A stretch of DNA of 64,000 nt from Natrinema gelatinilyticum (GCF_024266705.1 NZ_CP100758.1:1-64000); one strand, 5' to 3'; shown: positions 43,238 through 52,941, numbered from the stretch's first letter. Numbers and translations are program-made. Notes: a model not told the origin generated them from the sequence alone.

Positions 43238-43924
43238 ATGTCAGCGCTCTCTCCAGAGAACGTCCTTCTGTCGCTAATCGTCGTTGCACCCGGCTTCATC
43301 GCAGTCTACACCGCCATCATCTTCGGAGGACTCAAAGAATCACTCTCAGACGGACGGCTACTCGGCGCGAGCATTGCAGCGACGTTCATCATCGATCCGC
43401 TATTCTTCTGGGGCTACACGCTGTCCGGTGGTGAGATCACCGACCCAACAGCAGCGGTTAGATTGTTCTTCGAAGGGGGATTCAGGCCAGGGCGGGTTCT
43501 CATACTCGCTCTTCTCTCTGTAGGGGTCGGAGTCGTCGGTGCCGTGGCCGTCGGTGGCGATTTCGCGTATGCCGTTCGCGAAAGACTTCAACGACGGTTT
43601 GACGTGAACAGCCATCCACACCAGCCCTGGGAGGGTTCGCTGAAAACGGCGAACATCGTCCGAGTGTTGACTACTGAGTCATGGTTCCAGGGGTACATTG
43701 CCGAGTGGAGTGAGTCGGGGAATGAACGGCAAATTGCCCTCGGTCGCCCTGCGGAGTGGGATGGAGAGGGCTGGTCAAAGATGGGCTTGACAAAAATGCT
43801 CCTCTTCGAAGAAGACATCAAGCAGATTCAAGTCGTGAACGAGGTCGGTCCCGAAGGAAGGAGAACGCACTCCGCTGGCGACGGCGAGGACGAAGAAGAT
43901 GATGACGGTCCCGACTCCAAGTGA
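43238..43924 (+). CDS. DUF6338-family membrane protein
   Basis: This 228-aa protein has three N-terminal transmembrane segments (VLLSLIVVAPGFIAVYTAII, LGASIAATFIIDPLFFWGYT, ILALLSVGVGVVGAVAVGG). A cytoplasmic C-terminal domain follows (VRVLTTESWFQGYIAEWSES and LLFEEDIKQIQVVN) with an acidic tail. This pattern, three TMs then a small beta-rich domain, matches DUF6338, a family often found near mobile or defence genes. It lies 12 bp after the preceding small gene. Confidence 0.65.
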   Translation: MSALSPENVLLSLIVVAPGFIAVYTAIIFGGLKESLSDGRLLGASIAATFIIDPLFFWGYTLSGGEITDPTAAVRLFFEGGFRPGRVLILALLSVGVGVVGAVAVGGDFAYAVRERLQRRFDVNSHPHQPWEGSLKTANIVRVLTTESWFQGYIAEWSESGNERQIALGRPAEWDGEGWSKMGLTKMLLFEEDIKQIQVVNEVGPEGRRTHSAGDGEDEEDDDGPDSK

Positions 43925-44125
43925 CGCTAGAGGCGATGCCGGTGCGGTAGCGGGCGAGAGTTTTCTCTTTCTCTGCACCATGGTTCCCGTTCGACACGTG
44001 ATCTGCCTCAATCGGCCAGCTCGCTCCTTCAAGAACGAGATGAAGGGTGGTAGCTACTGAATACATCTCCTGTATCTCACACCGCGTTTCTATCATCGAT
44101 TGAGAGTTTCAACAGAGTTGCTATT

Positions 44126-45709
44126 CTACTCCACATTCACGCCGAGCACTCGCTTTATCCGTTTCCAGAGCGACGAACCCTCCGATTGGGTACCGTCGTC
44201 AGCTGAACGGGCATCAGTACTTTCGGATGTCGATAGATCCTGATCAGTACGAGTGGCCTGTGTTGCTTCCATCTCTTCGAGTTCTGTTTCGAGTGCATCG
44301 ATACGCTCGGTCTTGGTTTCCAGTGTCGCTTCGAGTGTGGCAACGCGTTCTCGCAACAGCTGATTCTTCTCGATGAGATACGCTCGACTCCGCTCTGGGT
44401 CGCCGCTGGCGGTGGCTCGGTCGGCGGCCGTGTCTGTCGGCTCGGACGCTGCTTGAGACTGCGGCTCGTAGAACTCTGAGGTGGTCTGGAGTGCATGCTC
44501 GATCGTCTTCTCACCGTACGTCGACCCATCGGCGTAATGCACTTCGTCCCATTTCTCGCGCATCAATCCGGACTGCTGGAACAGCTGATCAATTCGCGAC
44601 CGGGCGCCACCAGTCCAGAATGCCAGCAGACAGCACAGGGCCATGTCGGCCTCTGAATGGCTATCATACCCGGAGATACTACCGTTCCAGAGCCGATCGA
44701 ACTTCGCGCCGTTCGACGCGGTCCGTGCTTTCCGCAGGAGCTCCTCGTCGTCAAGATCGATATCGCCTGTCGGTTCAGACGCGTCCTCGGCCACAGGACC
44801 ACGACGGTCTATCTCGGACGTCGTGTCTGACTCGGGTTCCTGGATGTACTCGCGATGAATCGCCTCGAGGGCATCCTGCCGATGCGCAACGCGTCCGGGA
44901 GTGACGTCGACGTGATCGCCGGTGACGGTGAAGAACCGGGCCGTGTCGTACAGCTCGACGCTCCCCCGTCGATTCCGACCGCCAGGGAGATCACCGGTGA
45001 TCAGCACATGGTAGCCGGTCCCGGACGGCGAAATCTCCGTGTAGGAGTCAAGGCGCTCGATGATATCCCGTGCGGTGTCGTCGACGTCGCCGGTCTCTGG
45101 GTCGCGAATGTCATCGAAGTCGAGGAGACCAACGTGCGGTTCACTGGGCACGTCTTCCTCGGGATCGACCCAGGCGTACTTCTCGTCGTCGTCCCAGTCG
45201 TCATGGTCGGGACCGGTGTGGTAGTACGCGAACCCGAGGTCGTCGTCGTGGTCGACCCAGTTGCTGGCGGTCTCGAAGTCGAACCAGGCGTTGGGATCTT
45301 TGGCGCCGACGAACGCGTAGCCGACAGCTTGATCCAAGTAGCCCCAGCTGGGGTTCCGGGGCACCTTTCGGTCGTCGCTGTACTGCCAGAGCAACCAGCG
45401 GGCGCCATGTTCGGTGAGATCGGTGGGGAAGGTGTTAGGCTCGACGCCGTGGAGGTCGACCTCCGCATCGTCTTGCCGGCCGTTAGTGGCTCGGTCTGCG
45501 TGCGTGGGTTCCTTCGCTTGCGACGTCGAAGACACCGCAGACGAAGGGTCCTGAGAGGTTTCAGTCTCGTCAGGGTCCGAGTCTCCGGTGTCCACGCTCA
45601 GTCGATTGACGTGGTAATCGCAGAGCGAACCAGCGCCGACGGACGTCGTGGCTTCCTGCTCGCACGACGGCATCGAGCACTGCTGGTCCGCGGGGACGGT
45701 GCGCCTCAC
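44126..45709 (-). CDS. NrS-1-type primase-polymerase (PrimPol) of plasmid/virus origin
   Basis: This 527-aa protein opens with a zinc-finger-like segment (CSMPSCEQEA...SLCDYHVNRL). The PrimPol core spans about residues 90-300: GARWLLWQYSDDRKVPRNPS, metal-binding VGLLDFDDIRDPETGD, the SYTEISPSGTGYHVLITGDL box, and SVELYDTARFFTVTGDHVD. A helical module follows (KFDRLWNGSISGYDSHSEAD, then LLAFWTGGARSRIDQLF), as in phage NrS-1 polymerase. The C-terminus is a coiled coil (LRERVATLEATLETKTERID). Such genes usually prime replication of integrated plasmids or viruses. Zinc-finger, core and coiled coil are in one intact frame. Confidence 0.8.
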   Translation of the reverse strand: MRRTVPADQQCSMPSCEQEATTSVGAGSLCDYHVNRLSVDTGDSDPDETETSQDPSSAVSSTSQAKEPTHADRATNGRQDDAEVDLHGVEPNTFPTDLTEHGARWLLWQYSDDRKVPRNPSWGYLDQAVGYAFVGAKDPNAWFDFETASNWVDHDDDLGFAYYHTGPDHDDWDDDEKYAWVDPEEDVPSEPHVGLLDFDDIRDPETGDVDDTARDIIERLDSYTEISPSGTGYHVLITGDLPGGRNRRGSVELYDTARFFTVTGDHVDVTPGRVAHRQDALEAIHREYIQEPESDTTSEIDRRGPVAEDASEPTGDIDLDDEELLRKARTASNGAKFDRLWNGSISGYDSHSEADMALCCLLAFWTGGARSRIDQLFQQSGLMREKWDEVHYADGSTYGEKTIEHALQTTSEFYEPQSQAASEPTDTAADRATASGDPERSRAYLIEKNQLLRERVATLEATLETKTERIDALETELEEMEATQATRTDQDLSTSESTDARSADDGTQSEGSSLWKRIKRVLGVNVE

Positions 45710-45795
45710 GCAACCACCCCCGAATGGACGATGAAGCCACTCTGGCCCTTTTTATACGCAAGATTTAACCAAAGTACAGTAAGCCTAGATCGGGA

Positions 45796-45936
45796 TTAAA
45801 ACTGCCCGGTTTGTTCCGTGGGTGGTTGGCAGTGAGGTGTCGCGACGCGGTAGAAACCCGCTCCGGAAATGAAACCGTCGTAGACGATGTCGCGCCCGTC
45901 GTGCTCGATCAAGACCTCGTCAGCTCCAGTGAGCAT
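45796..45936 (-). CDS. Short ORF, possibly 5' incomplete
   Basis: This 46-aa frame (MLTGADEVLIEHDGRDIVYD, then SGAGFYRVATPHCQPP) has convincing haloarchaeal composition. The frame stays open for about 23 codons upstream (RPHSEYDSIHCIAGT) without an ATG, so the true start may be missing or non-standard. It is adjacent to the PrimPol gene and in the same direction. Confidence 0.4.
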   Translation of the reverse strand: MLTGADEVLIEHDGRDIVYDGFISGAGFYRVATPHCQPPTEQTGQF

Positions 45937-46032
45937 CGTGCCGGCGATACAGTGGATCGAATCGTACTCGGAGTGTGGTCGACCTAATACCAGTTCTTCC
46001 CGTCTATCATCACCTCATAGTCGGCCGATTAT

Positions 46033-46413
46033 TCAGTCATCTAGACAAGTTTTTGAGATTGCTTCTTGGGCTCGCTCGAGGGCTGTACGTGCTGCCTCTG
46101 GGTCGCCGCGATCAAACGCAGCTTCGATTTCATCGAGTTCGCTGTGGACCTCGTTTAACGGCCCCTCCGCGTCCGAAACGCCTTCTCGAGGGTCTTCTTT
46201 GAGTTCATACAACCCACGAGCAACCCGCTCGATCCAACCGGCGTTGCGAAGGCTTCGAAGCGAAAACTCGATGTTACCCTTCTCAAGATTCGTTTCGTTA
46301 ATGAGGTAGCGCGGGTTCGCACGCCCCCACGGCTGATCGTTGTTACGACCGTCTTTCAGCGCTTCAAGAACCTTCTCGTCGTTATCTGACGGTTCGTAGT
46401 TCTCGTTGACCAT
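46033..46413 (-). CDS. Winged-helix regulator
   Basis: This 126-aa protein starts MVNENYEPSDNDEKVLEALK. The wHTH spans about residues 10-70 (GRANPRYLINETNLEKGNIE, then FSLRSLRNAGWIERVARGLY) with a wing ending YELKEDP. An acidic helical tail may mediate dimerisation. An alternative ATG lies 7 codons upstream. It faces away from the 46621 operon across a 200-bp divergent promoter region with AT-rich palindromic words (CTTTGTAATACAAAG at about 46494-46508), so it may control both directions. Confidence 0.7.
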   Translation of the reverse strand: MVNENYEPSDNDEKVLEALKDGRNNDQPWGRANPRYLINETNLEKGNIEFSLRSLRNAGWIERVARGLYELKEDPREGVSDAEGPLNEVHSELDEIEAAFDRGDPEAARTALERAQEAISKTCLDD

Positions 46414-46620
46414 TTTCCCAGTATGTACACTCATGGCGCATTTCCAAGTACACACTCATTTCTAATACTGTTTGTGATGCAATTGCATTTATACTTTGTA
46501 ATACAAAGCTATAAAGGGGTAGCAGATACACTATAGAGTAGAGACACAGGAGGGCCGGGAAAACCGATTCTCGGCCGGGTGTTCCAGCACCCGACCTGCG
46601 TCCTCCGTGCTAGAAGGACA

Positions 46621-46926
46621 ATGAGTGTTCAACCGCGAACCCACGAAACGGTTTCGGAAGCACAGACTACCGACCCACGCGCCGATTACATTTCCGTCGG
46701 CATCGACAACGAGGGCGCACACCACGTCTATCGGACGACCGGCGAGTCCGTTCACGTTATCGAGAACGGCGAGCGCACCGTCCGCTACGACCTCAAGGAC
46801 ATCGAGAAGACGATCGACGACTGGATCGACTACACTGCCGACCGTCGCGGCGGCTTCGAAGTACAGTACCTGTTCAAGACGATGGCTGACGCGATCGTCG
46901 GCGCTGTCGAGGTGAGCGACCAATGA
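46621..46926 (+). CDS. Haloarchaeal hypothetical protein
   Basis: This 101-aa protein (MSVQPRTHETVSEAQTTDPR, then YISVGIDNEGAHHVYRTTGE) has a short beta-meander core, VIENGERTVRYDLKDIEKTI, and a helical C-terminus. Its stop overlaps the next gene's ATG by 4 bp. I recognise it as typical of haloarchaeal plasmid regions but know no function. It is divergent from the wHTH gene. Confidence 0.6.
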   Translation: MSVQPRTHETVSEAQTTDPRADYISVGIDNEGAHHVYRTTGESVHVIENGERTVRYDLKDIEKTIDDWIDYTADRRGGFEVQYLFKTMADAIVGAVEVSDQ

Positions 46927-47555
46927 CGATCGTCAACGATCACGAAGCTGTCGCAAAGCGTGCCGAACAACTCGAGCGTGAAGGCGCTCGTGAGATGCGC
47001 CTACGAGCGGAGGCCCGCGCCGTCGCCGGCTACGAACCGGGCGACATCGAAGCAACCGACGGCTCGGAGATCATTATCGCCGACGACGATAGCCAAGCTC
47101 CCACTCTCGAGACCGAGGACGGAATTCTACTCGTCGATACCGATGACGACCCAAGTCTTGCAACTGATGGCGGCTGTGACCAGTTCACCGAAACGACCAT
47201 CGAATTTGTGTTCGAGTACACGGCGATCAACGGCCGTCGCCGACGGGTGATGGTTGTCCCCGATACCGGTGGCGAAGCCTGGCGGATCGAACACGAATGT
47301 CGCAATAGCAATTGGAGAGAAACCGGTCGCGAACCGATTACCGAAGTCGACCTTCACATACAGAAACGGCCCAGTGAACACGATTCCAGTGAAAGTGATC
47401 AACAAAGACAGTCTGCCATGCCCGATGGCGGCCACATGAACCGTGAGACGTTCCTCACCGAGCAGAGACACTACTGCGATATGTGTGAGTGTCCGTTCGA
47501 CTCGCTCCCCAAGCTAGCGAGCCATGACTGTCGACTCCAACCCGAGGGTGGCTAG
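46923..47555 (+). CDS. Hypothetical protein with C-terminal zinc finger
   Basis: This 210-aa acidic protein has an N-terminal helix (VAKRAEQLEREGAREMRLRA) and a middle beta region (TTIEFVFEYTAINGRRRRVM, then EAWRIEHECRNSNWRETG). The C-terminal C2H2-like finger is YCDMCECPFDSLPKLASHDC. It overlaps the preceding gene (ATGA) and is part of the same operon. It could be a DNA-binding accessory of the plasmid-like module. Confidence 0.6.
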   Translation: MTIVNDHEAVAKRAEQLEREGAREMRLRAEARAVAGYEPGDIEATDGSEIIIADDDSQAPTLETEDGILLVDTDDDPSLATDGGCDQFTETTIEFVFEYTAINGRRRRVMVVPDTGGEAWRIEHECRNSNWRETGREPITEVDLHIQKRPSEHDSSESDQQRQSAMPDGGHMNRETFLTEQRHYCDMCECPFDSLPKLASHDCRLQPEGG

Positions 47556-47817
47556 CTGATCCAGCTCACCACCTCGGGATCGTGTTAACTCTCAAGCACA
47601 GTAGACCGCCGCACTTCGCCACTCGAGACAGAGCCACCAATTCCGGTAGATCGACACCGGACTTTCGAACACGAAGACGTCTTTCGGGGGGACGGCCACT
47701 TCGCTTCCTCGAGACGGCTCTCGAGTCGGTAGTCTACTGTTCCACCAGCGTTCCCGATATCGACCAGTAGTGAGTGCGAGTCGAATCGTCCGACAATGAC
47801 ACCGGATTCAGAACCCA

Positions 47818-48684
47818 ATGAGCGCGAACACAGACTGTCCCGACCCTGATGCACAGACTCTCCAAACACTCGTCGACGAACTCGAGCGGCTTCGCGACCG
47901 TGTCACAACCCTCGAGGACGAACTCACCCAAAAAGACGACCGCATAGGGCATCTTGAGGCCGAACTCGAGGAGGCCCACACTGAAAACAAGGATTTCGAA
48001 GCACGGCTCGAGGACCTAGAGCAATCACAGACACCCATCGAAGCACGGCTAGATGCCCACGAGAAGAAACTCAACGCCAACAAAGATCGCGTCGGTGAAC
48101 TCCAAGCACGAGAACTCGAGAAAGGCGCACACCTCCTGGAAAAACACATCGATAATGGGGAGATCGACGTTGTGGATGGCCGCCTCGAGCGCATCCGCAA
48201 AGACGACGGTAAGAACTACTTCCGCTTACCCGAGAGTGACGACCCACTCGAACGTGGTGGCGATATCTCACTCTCGTATGGGGATCTACTTCCACTCCAG
48301 CAGCTCGCGAAGATGGATGAAGATATGCTCCGGGCGACGACATCGTCGCTACCATCACGGCTCGCTGCAAAGCTCTGGAAGGCACGTACCGATCCGGCAG
48401 TTGGAGACAACCCCTGGCGGAAAGGGAGTGCAAGCGTTCGGGAGTACGTCACTGCCGGCGACATGAAACACTGGATACGGCGGCAGGAAAAGGGGATCAG
48501 CGACGACTATGCGAAGAAATTGGTCTCCCGAACGATCGACGCGTTACTCGATCTCTCGAAGAGCAGGCTGGCAGTCAAAAAGCGGACACAGCGCAAGAAC
48601 GGCCTCGAGTACACGGAACGACGCGTCTTGTTAATGAACGACGTCGACATCCCCGGTGAAATGGCCGGTCCCGGAGACACCTGA
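47818..48684 (+). CDS. Coiled-coil protein with putative DNA-binding C-terminus
   Basis: In this 288-aa protein, residues 14-110 form a long coiled coil (LVDELERLRDRVTTLEDELT, IGHLEAELEEAHTENKDFEA). From about residue 150 there is a folded region (LSYGDLLPLQQLAKMDEDML, LPSRLAAKLWKARTD) followed by the basic segments DYAKKLVSRTIDALLDLSKS and RLAVKKRTQRKNG. The basic part suggests nucleic-acid binding. It resembles proteins seen in haloarchaeal plasmid and provirus replication regions, but I cannot name the family. Confidence 0.55.
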   Translation: MSANTDCPDPDAQTLQTLVDELERLRDRVTTLEDELTQKDDRIGHLEAELEEAHTENKDFEARLEDLEQSQTPIEARLDAHEKKLNANKDRVGELQARELEKGAHLLEKHIDNGEIDVVDGRLERIRKDDGKNYFRLPESDDPLERGGDISLSYGDLLPLQQLAKMDEDMLRATTSSLPSRLAAKLWKARTDPAVGDNPWRKGSASVREYVTAGDMKHWIRRQEKGISDDYAKKLVSRTIDALLDLSKSRLAVKKRTQRKNGLEYTERRVLLMNDVDIPGEMAGPGDT

Positions 48685-49357
48685 CGTCGACGGTTGGGGG
48701 TGTCTCTCGACTACCCACAACCCCTGAGAAGGGTATCACTCTATCCGCCCACCTAATATCCAGCCCAGGAGCGGTTGTATGCAGCGTACTGTTACTCTGT
48801 AGTATGTCATTTGATCGGTCGTTGTCGGTCTTACTCGAACGACTTTCCTGTGGATGTGTCTGAAGACGCCAGCTGTCACCGGAATCCTCTCGGCTCGAGA
48901 ATGTCGTGTGGGTTTTCTGATCAACAGGTTTCCACCAGTATTTCTTTGGGAAAACTGATCAACCACGGGAGGAACGCAGATCACCAATAGAATCAAGATG
49001 CTATTCTAGCTTTGTACTGGAAACAAGGTGTTCTGATGGAAGTTCCAGACAATTTGGTCTGCCTACAGCGTGTCATAGAATACGTCTCATACCCTTTCCC
49101 TCGCGATTATACAGCCTCCAATTCGCGTGTGACCCTATGAGATTTGGCAGTCATGGGTGTTGCTCGACAGCAAGACGGTGAATACTGCTTGTTGGGAACC
49201 ATTGTATGACACGCTCCTGCCTATACAATGCAGAACTCAAAGAACCAAGACGGCAGCTACGTAATCGAAGTACCTGCTCGTGAGGTTTCTAACAACCAGA
49301 TCGCTTCAGACGAAGATGTATGCGGCAGATCGCAGGTCTTTGACGCTGACGGTATCG
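48685..49357. other. Intergenic region without a clear gene
   Basis: A short + frame starting at 49228 (MQNSKNQDGSYVIEVPAREV) looks coding for about 40 codons and then runs antisense into the antiporter gene. It may be a truncated remnant. Nothing else was recognised. Confidence 0.35.
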
Positions 49358-50707
49358 TCAATCTGCGTGTTCTGGCTGAGATGATTCTGTTGCTATCGCT
49401 TCGCGGGCAGTCGATGCAGTCCGTTCCAGCAGTTCTTGGACACTCTCACGCCGCCGAAGAAGCAGACCGACACCGAGAACGACGTACACGGCGGTATAGG
49501 CGTAGAGGATAGTCATACTTAGACCGGTCGCGGTCGGTTCTGCGTACACCTGGACGACGTAGAACTCGGCAACCACCTGCGTCACGAACAGGCCGAGCAA
49601 CGCCACCGCCTCGCGGGTGCTAATCTCGAAGTTCGTCAGGATGGCGATGGCGAAAAAGCTCTGGGCGGCGGTGATCCAGATCTCGGCGGCCTGCTTCGAG
49701 TCGAACGGGAGCGTCCCGACTTGGCCTGCGGATATCGAATAGACGACTGCGAGCGTGCCGATGAGTAGCGTCCACTGGTTGAGCTTCGAGGAGATGAGCG
49801 CGTTGAACCCCGCGGTCGTCCGCGCCTTGTTCACGAGATAGGCTACGACGATTAACTCGGGACTCTCCGAGGCCAGGGGAGCGAGCCACTGAATCATGAA
49901 GAACTTGGGAACGCCGTACTGGAGGCCAACGTGTTCGAGGCCCTCGGCGAACGGGTGTACCGCCGTGAAGATGATCGCACCGGAGAATGCAAACCCGAAG
50001 AGGACCACGAGCACCCGTGGGATCTTCCGATACTGCTGGAAGTATGCGGGAACACCCACGTGTTGCTCGGTCTCGTCAATACCCCCCCTGACGATCACGA
50101 GGAGATAGAGCAGGTAGAGCCCGACCAGCACGACCGAGTCGAGTGGTCCGATTCCACCGCTAAGCGGGACGAGAAACGCGACCATCGTTGCGGCCAGCAA
50201 GAAAACAATCTCTAAAGAAATACCGCGATCGAGTGTGATTACATCTGCGAGCGTGCCTGACCGGTGTTCAACCGCCGAATCGGATGCCTGCTTCGCACGG
50301 TAGATGCTGAACAGTGCGATACCCGACCAGCCAAGGCCGATGAGGATACGGTTCGCGCCCGTCATATTCGCAACGGCGAGGTTGGCCGCTTCGCTTGATC
50401 CGCCGCCAGCCTGCCAGGCGTACAGCGCGTCAACGGCATACTCCGGAGCGACGGCGAGAACCGCCAGGACTGCGATGGCAAAGGCGCGCGGGACATCCTT
50501 TTCGGCTGTCTCGGCGGCCCACGCGAGCAGGAACGCTGCTCCAAGGATGGCCGCTCCGCCGACGAGGACGGCCATCCACGACGCGATGTTCTTGCCCGGG
50601 TGGACTGTGCCGTAGCCACCATAGGAGACAAATGTCCCAATCCAAGGCACTGTCAGGAGCAACGTGGCGGCGACTGCAATGAGCGGGTGACGCAATCGGG
50701 ATGACAT
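49358..50707 (-). CDS. Ca2+/cation antiporter (CaCA) superfamily membrane protein
   Basis: This 449-aa protein has about 11 hydrophobic segments in two related halves. The alpha-repeat signatures are in VLAVAPEYAVDALYAW and GAANLA-like EAANLAVANMTGANRILIG in half one, and LAPLASESPELIVVAYLVNK plus GFNALISSKLNQWTLLIG in half two. The ESPELIV and S/N residues would coordinate the cation. This family exchanges Ca2+ or Na+ for H+ or Na+ across the cytoplasmic membrane. It is a single gene with no operon partners. Confidence 0.85.
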   Translation of the reverse strand: MSSRLRHPLIAVAATLLLTVPWIGTFVSYGGYGTVHPGKNIASWMAVLVGGAAILGAAFLLAWAAETAEKDVPRAFAIAVLAVLAVAPEYAVDALYAWQAGGGSSEAANLAVANMTGANRILIGLGWSGIALFSIYRAKQASDSAVEHRSGTLADVITLDRGISLEIVFLLAATMVAFLVPLSGGIGPLDSVVLVGLYLLYLLVIVRGGIDETEQHVGVPAYFQQYRKIPRVLVVLFGFAFSGAIIFTAVHPFAEGLEHVGLQYGVPKFFMIQWLAPLASESPELIVVAYLVNKARTTAGFNALISSKLNQWTLLIGTLAVVYSISAGQVGTLPFDSKQAAEIWITAAQSFFAIAILTNFEISTREAVALLGLFVTQVVAEFYVVQVYAEPTATGLSMTILYAYTAVYVVLGVGLLLRRRESVQELLERTASTAREAIATESSQPEHAD

Positions 50708-50955
50708 TGAGTTGTGCGTCAGCAGAACGCGCTGACGTAAAATCTACAAGATGTACCGATACCTGTTGATATCCGGTGCTACGGCCATTGAACTGGCAAA
50801 ATACTGTTTTCAGCGACTGTTCGGCGATACGGGATTCTTACGGCTTCAGATCCCGAAAATCGGCAGTATCGGCGATAGAGGCGATAGAAGCCCTGTCAGA
50901 GCTGGTGTAAGTAGCCCCATTCGACCCGGAGGATGTCTCGCGGTCGGCTACCATC

Positions 50956-51150
50956 TTACGTATCGGTCACAAACTGAACGTTCGCGTTAGTGGCACTCCG
51001 TTTCACGCTATCGATGCCGCGCTGGACGCCTTGTTTCGATCGATACCCCTCGCCACTGTCGGCGATGATCTTTCCGTTACCGGCGACAAGCCGCCATCGC
51101 CACTCGCCAGCGTTGTCGCGGAAGACCTCGAATGTGGCCGTGCGGGACAT
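50956..51150 (-). CDS. DUF1508/YegP-like protein (HVO_2922 family)
   Basis: This 64-aa protein (MSRTATFEVFRDNAGEWRWR, then LVAGNGKIIADSGEGYRSKQ and GVQRGIDSVKRSA) shows the FEVY..GEWRWRL-N-I-SGEGY pattern of DUF1508. Halophilic homologues are small stand-alone proteins. Start chosen at MSRTATF; three in-frame codons upstream give an unlikely N-terminus. Confidence 0.85.
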   Translation of the reverse strand: MSRTATFEVFRDNAGEWRWRLVAGNGKIIADSGEGYRSKQGVQRGIDSVKRSATNANVQFVTDT

Positions 51151-51321
51151 ATAGTCACACTCTACGGGGACGATCATTAAAACAGGGGAATGAAGCCCGA
51201 CAATACGATTTACGGGGCGTTTGGAATTCGTCGCTTTTTGTCCTCAGTGGTGGTACTCAATTTGCAGCCGATCTCCGTCTTCACGAGAAGGCTGTCTCCC
51301 ACAAAGAGGATTGTGAGATGC

Positions 51322-51670
51322 TCAATTCATCTCATTAAAATCGGTCAATTCGGGGTCACGGTTTACAGCTGCGATACGATCGACAATCACATCGTGGAAC
51401 GCGTGCCCCCCGAAGACTACGATCTCGTACTGCTCGAGATACTCGTATCGACGTTCCATCTCTTCTTCTGACACGTCTAACGTTGACGCGAGTTCGCTGA
51501 CGGATTTTGCGGTGTCTTTGTCTAACTGCAACCGGATTTCGCTCTAGCGAGTACGCCGCCAACGTCACGAAGGCGAGATCGTCGCGGGCCGCCAAGTCTG
51601 TGACGGCCGACGCCCGGAAAGACGACGATCCATCCAGCACGATGATCAGATCAGCTTCGTTTCTTTCCAT
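51322..51670 (-). pseudogene. Frameshifted gene next to the phosphate transporter
   Basis: The first frame reads MERNEADLIIVLDGSSSFRA, then LAARDDLAFVTLAAYSL. The second frame continues LQLDKDTAKSVSELASTLDV and SEEEMERRYEYLEQYEIVVF. They join at about 51535-51545 where one base is lost or gained. The second half looks like an HTH plus a short terminal domain. It is in the same direction as, and downstream of, the PiT gene (96 bp), so it was probably a co-transcribed regulator or accessory protein. Confidence 0.5.
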
Positions 51671-51765
51671 GATAAAAATGAAATTTTACCCGTGAACGGC
51701 GGTAACGTACTCTTCGAACCGAGAGAAGAAGCGATCAGCCGGCTGATTGGTCGAATTCGCCGATA

Positions 51766-52941
51766 TCACGCAGCGCCGCCCATCGGGATAGCGATAAAGA
51801 ACGCGTATGAGAGAGTCGTCGCGACACTTGGTCCGATAATCCAGAACGAGACGAACCGGGCAACGGCTGATGGGTCGAACAGTTGCGCGACGGGTTGGAC
51901 GTCTTCAGTCGTTTCTTCACCGATCGTGGTTGGCTCGCTCGGCGTCTCGGCGGTAATCGCATCGACCGTGATCTCCGTTTTCGCCTCCCCTTTCACCATC
52001 TCGCCAGCAGTCGCCGTCCGACTGGCCCGACCCCAGCCGAGCCCGACGATCGTCATCACAGTCGACATTGCTAGACTGATTGGCACGCCGAGCGACGATG
52101 CGACCGTCGTGATACTTGCTGCCACGACCATCACGATTGTCGCCGCGAGCAACGGAAGCGCCGTGAGATCGTTGCCGACGGACTCCATCGTCCGACGGGC
52201 GATCGTAAATGCACCGAGACCGATCGCTCCGGTACCGAGCAGCACTGCCGCTTCAATCTCGATCACCTCGCCGCCCACGAGCGGCGCGACGGCGTTGGCG
52301 ACGTTGCTCGCTCCTGCGCTGAACGACATATAACAGGCGATGATCAGCACGATGAGCGTACTGGCGAACTCACGCGACGTCGTCTTCGGGCCGAGCACGG
52401 GACGTGGCAGCAAGCCAGTCCGGTCGAGAGTGACGAGTGGGCCCTCCGATTGCTCGAGGGCAAACCGCCGGTCGAGTGAGGGATACAGATATCGCCCGAC
52501 AACGGCACCACACCAGAAGCCAACGATCGGTGCGACGATCCACCAGATGACGATACCGCCGAGTACACCCATGTCCAGCGTTCCCGTCGCGAAGCCGTAG
52601 CCAGCGATTGCTCCAACGGCGGTCATCGAGGTCGAGACGGGGACGCCGTAGATGTTAGCTAGCAGCATCCCGAGTCCGATGAATGTCAACACCACGATGC
52701 TCGCTTGAATCGTGAACATCGACTGGGGAACGATATCGCCGCCCATCGTTTCGATGACGTTGCGGCCGACCGTCCATCCGCCGAGAAAGACGAAAAACGT
52801 CATGAGCGCCGCAGCAACTGTTTTATTGATGATATTTGCGCCAACAGATGGCCCCCATGCGACGCCGGTTGACGACCCACCGATGTTGAACCCCACAAAC
52901 GTCGCAACGATCACTCCGAGTAGAAATAGTCCAGTAACCAT
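51766..52941 (-). CDS. pit: Inorganic phosphate transporter, PiT family
   Basis: This 391-aa protein has about 10 transmembrane segments and the two PiT signature repeats. The first is FVGFNIGGSSTGVAWGPSVG in the N-terminal half; the second is FSAGASNVANAVAPLVGGEV in the C-terminal half. A hydrophilic loop of about 70 residues near the C-terminus is acidic. PiT permeases import phosphate (usually as metal phosphate) with H+ or Na+. The canonical second Asp in the first repeat (GxxDxAN) reads GGSSTG here, a notable deviation. The frameshifted gene at 51322-51670 follows. Confidence 0.85.
   Translation of the reverse strand: MVTGLFLLGVIVATFVGFNIGGSSTGVAWGPSVGANIINKTVAAALMTFFVFLGGWTVGRNVIETMGGDIVPQSMFTIQASIVVLTFIGLGMLLANIYGVPVSTSMTAVGAIAGYGFATGTLDMGVLGGIVIWWIVAPIVGFWCGAVVGRYLYPSLDRRFALEQSEGPLVTLDRTGLLPRPVLGPKTTSREFASTLIVLIIACYMSFSAGASNVANAVAPLVGGEVIEIEAAVLLGTGAIGLGAFTIARRTMESVGNDLTALPLLAATIVMVVAASITTVASSLGVPISLAMSTVMTIVGLGWGRASRTATAGEMVKGEAKTEITVDAITAETPSEPTTIGEETTEDVQPVAQLFDPSAVARFVSFWIIGPSVATTLSYAFFIAIPMGGAA

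Noticed and set aside
44855..45799. Plus-strand frame of 314 codons opposite the PrimPol gene
   Set aside because: It is valine-rich and acid-poor, and wholly antisense to a protein with clear PrimPol motifs.
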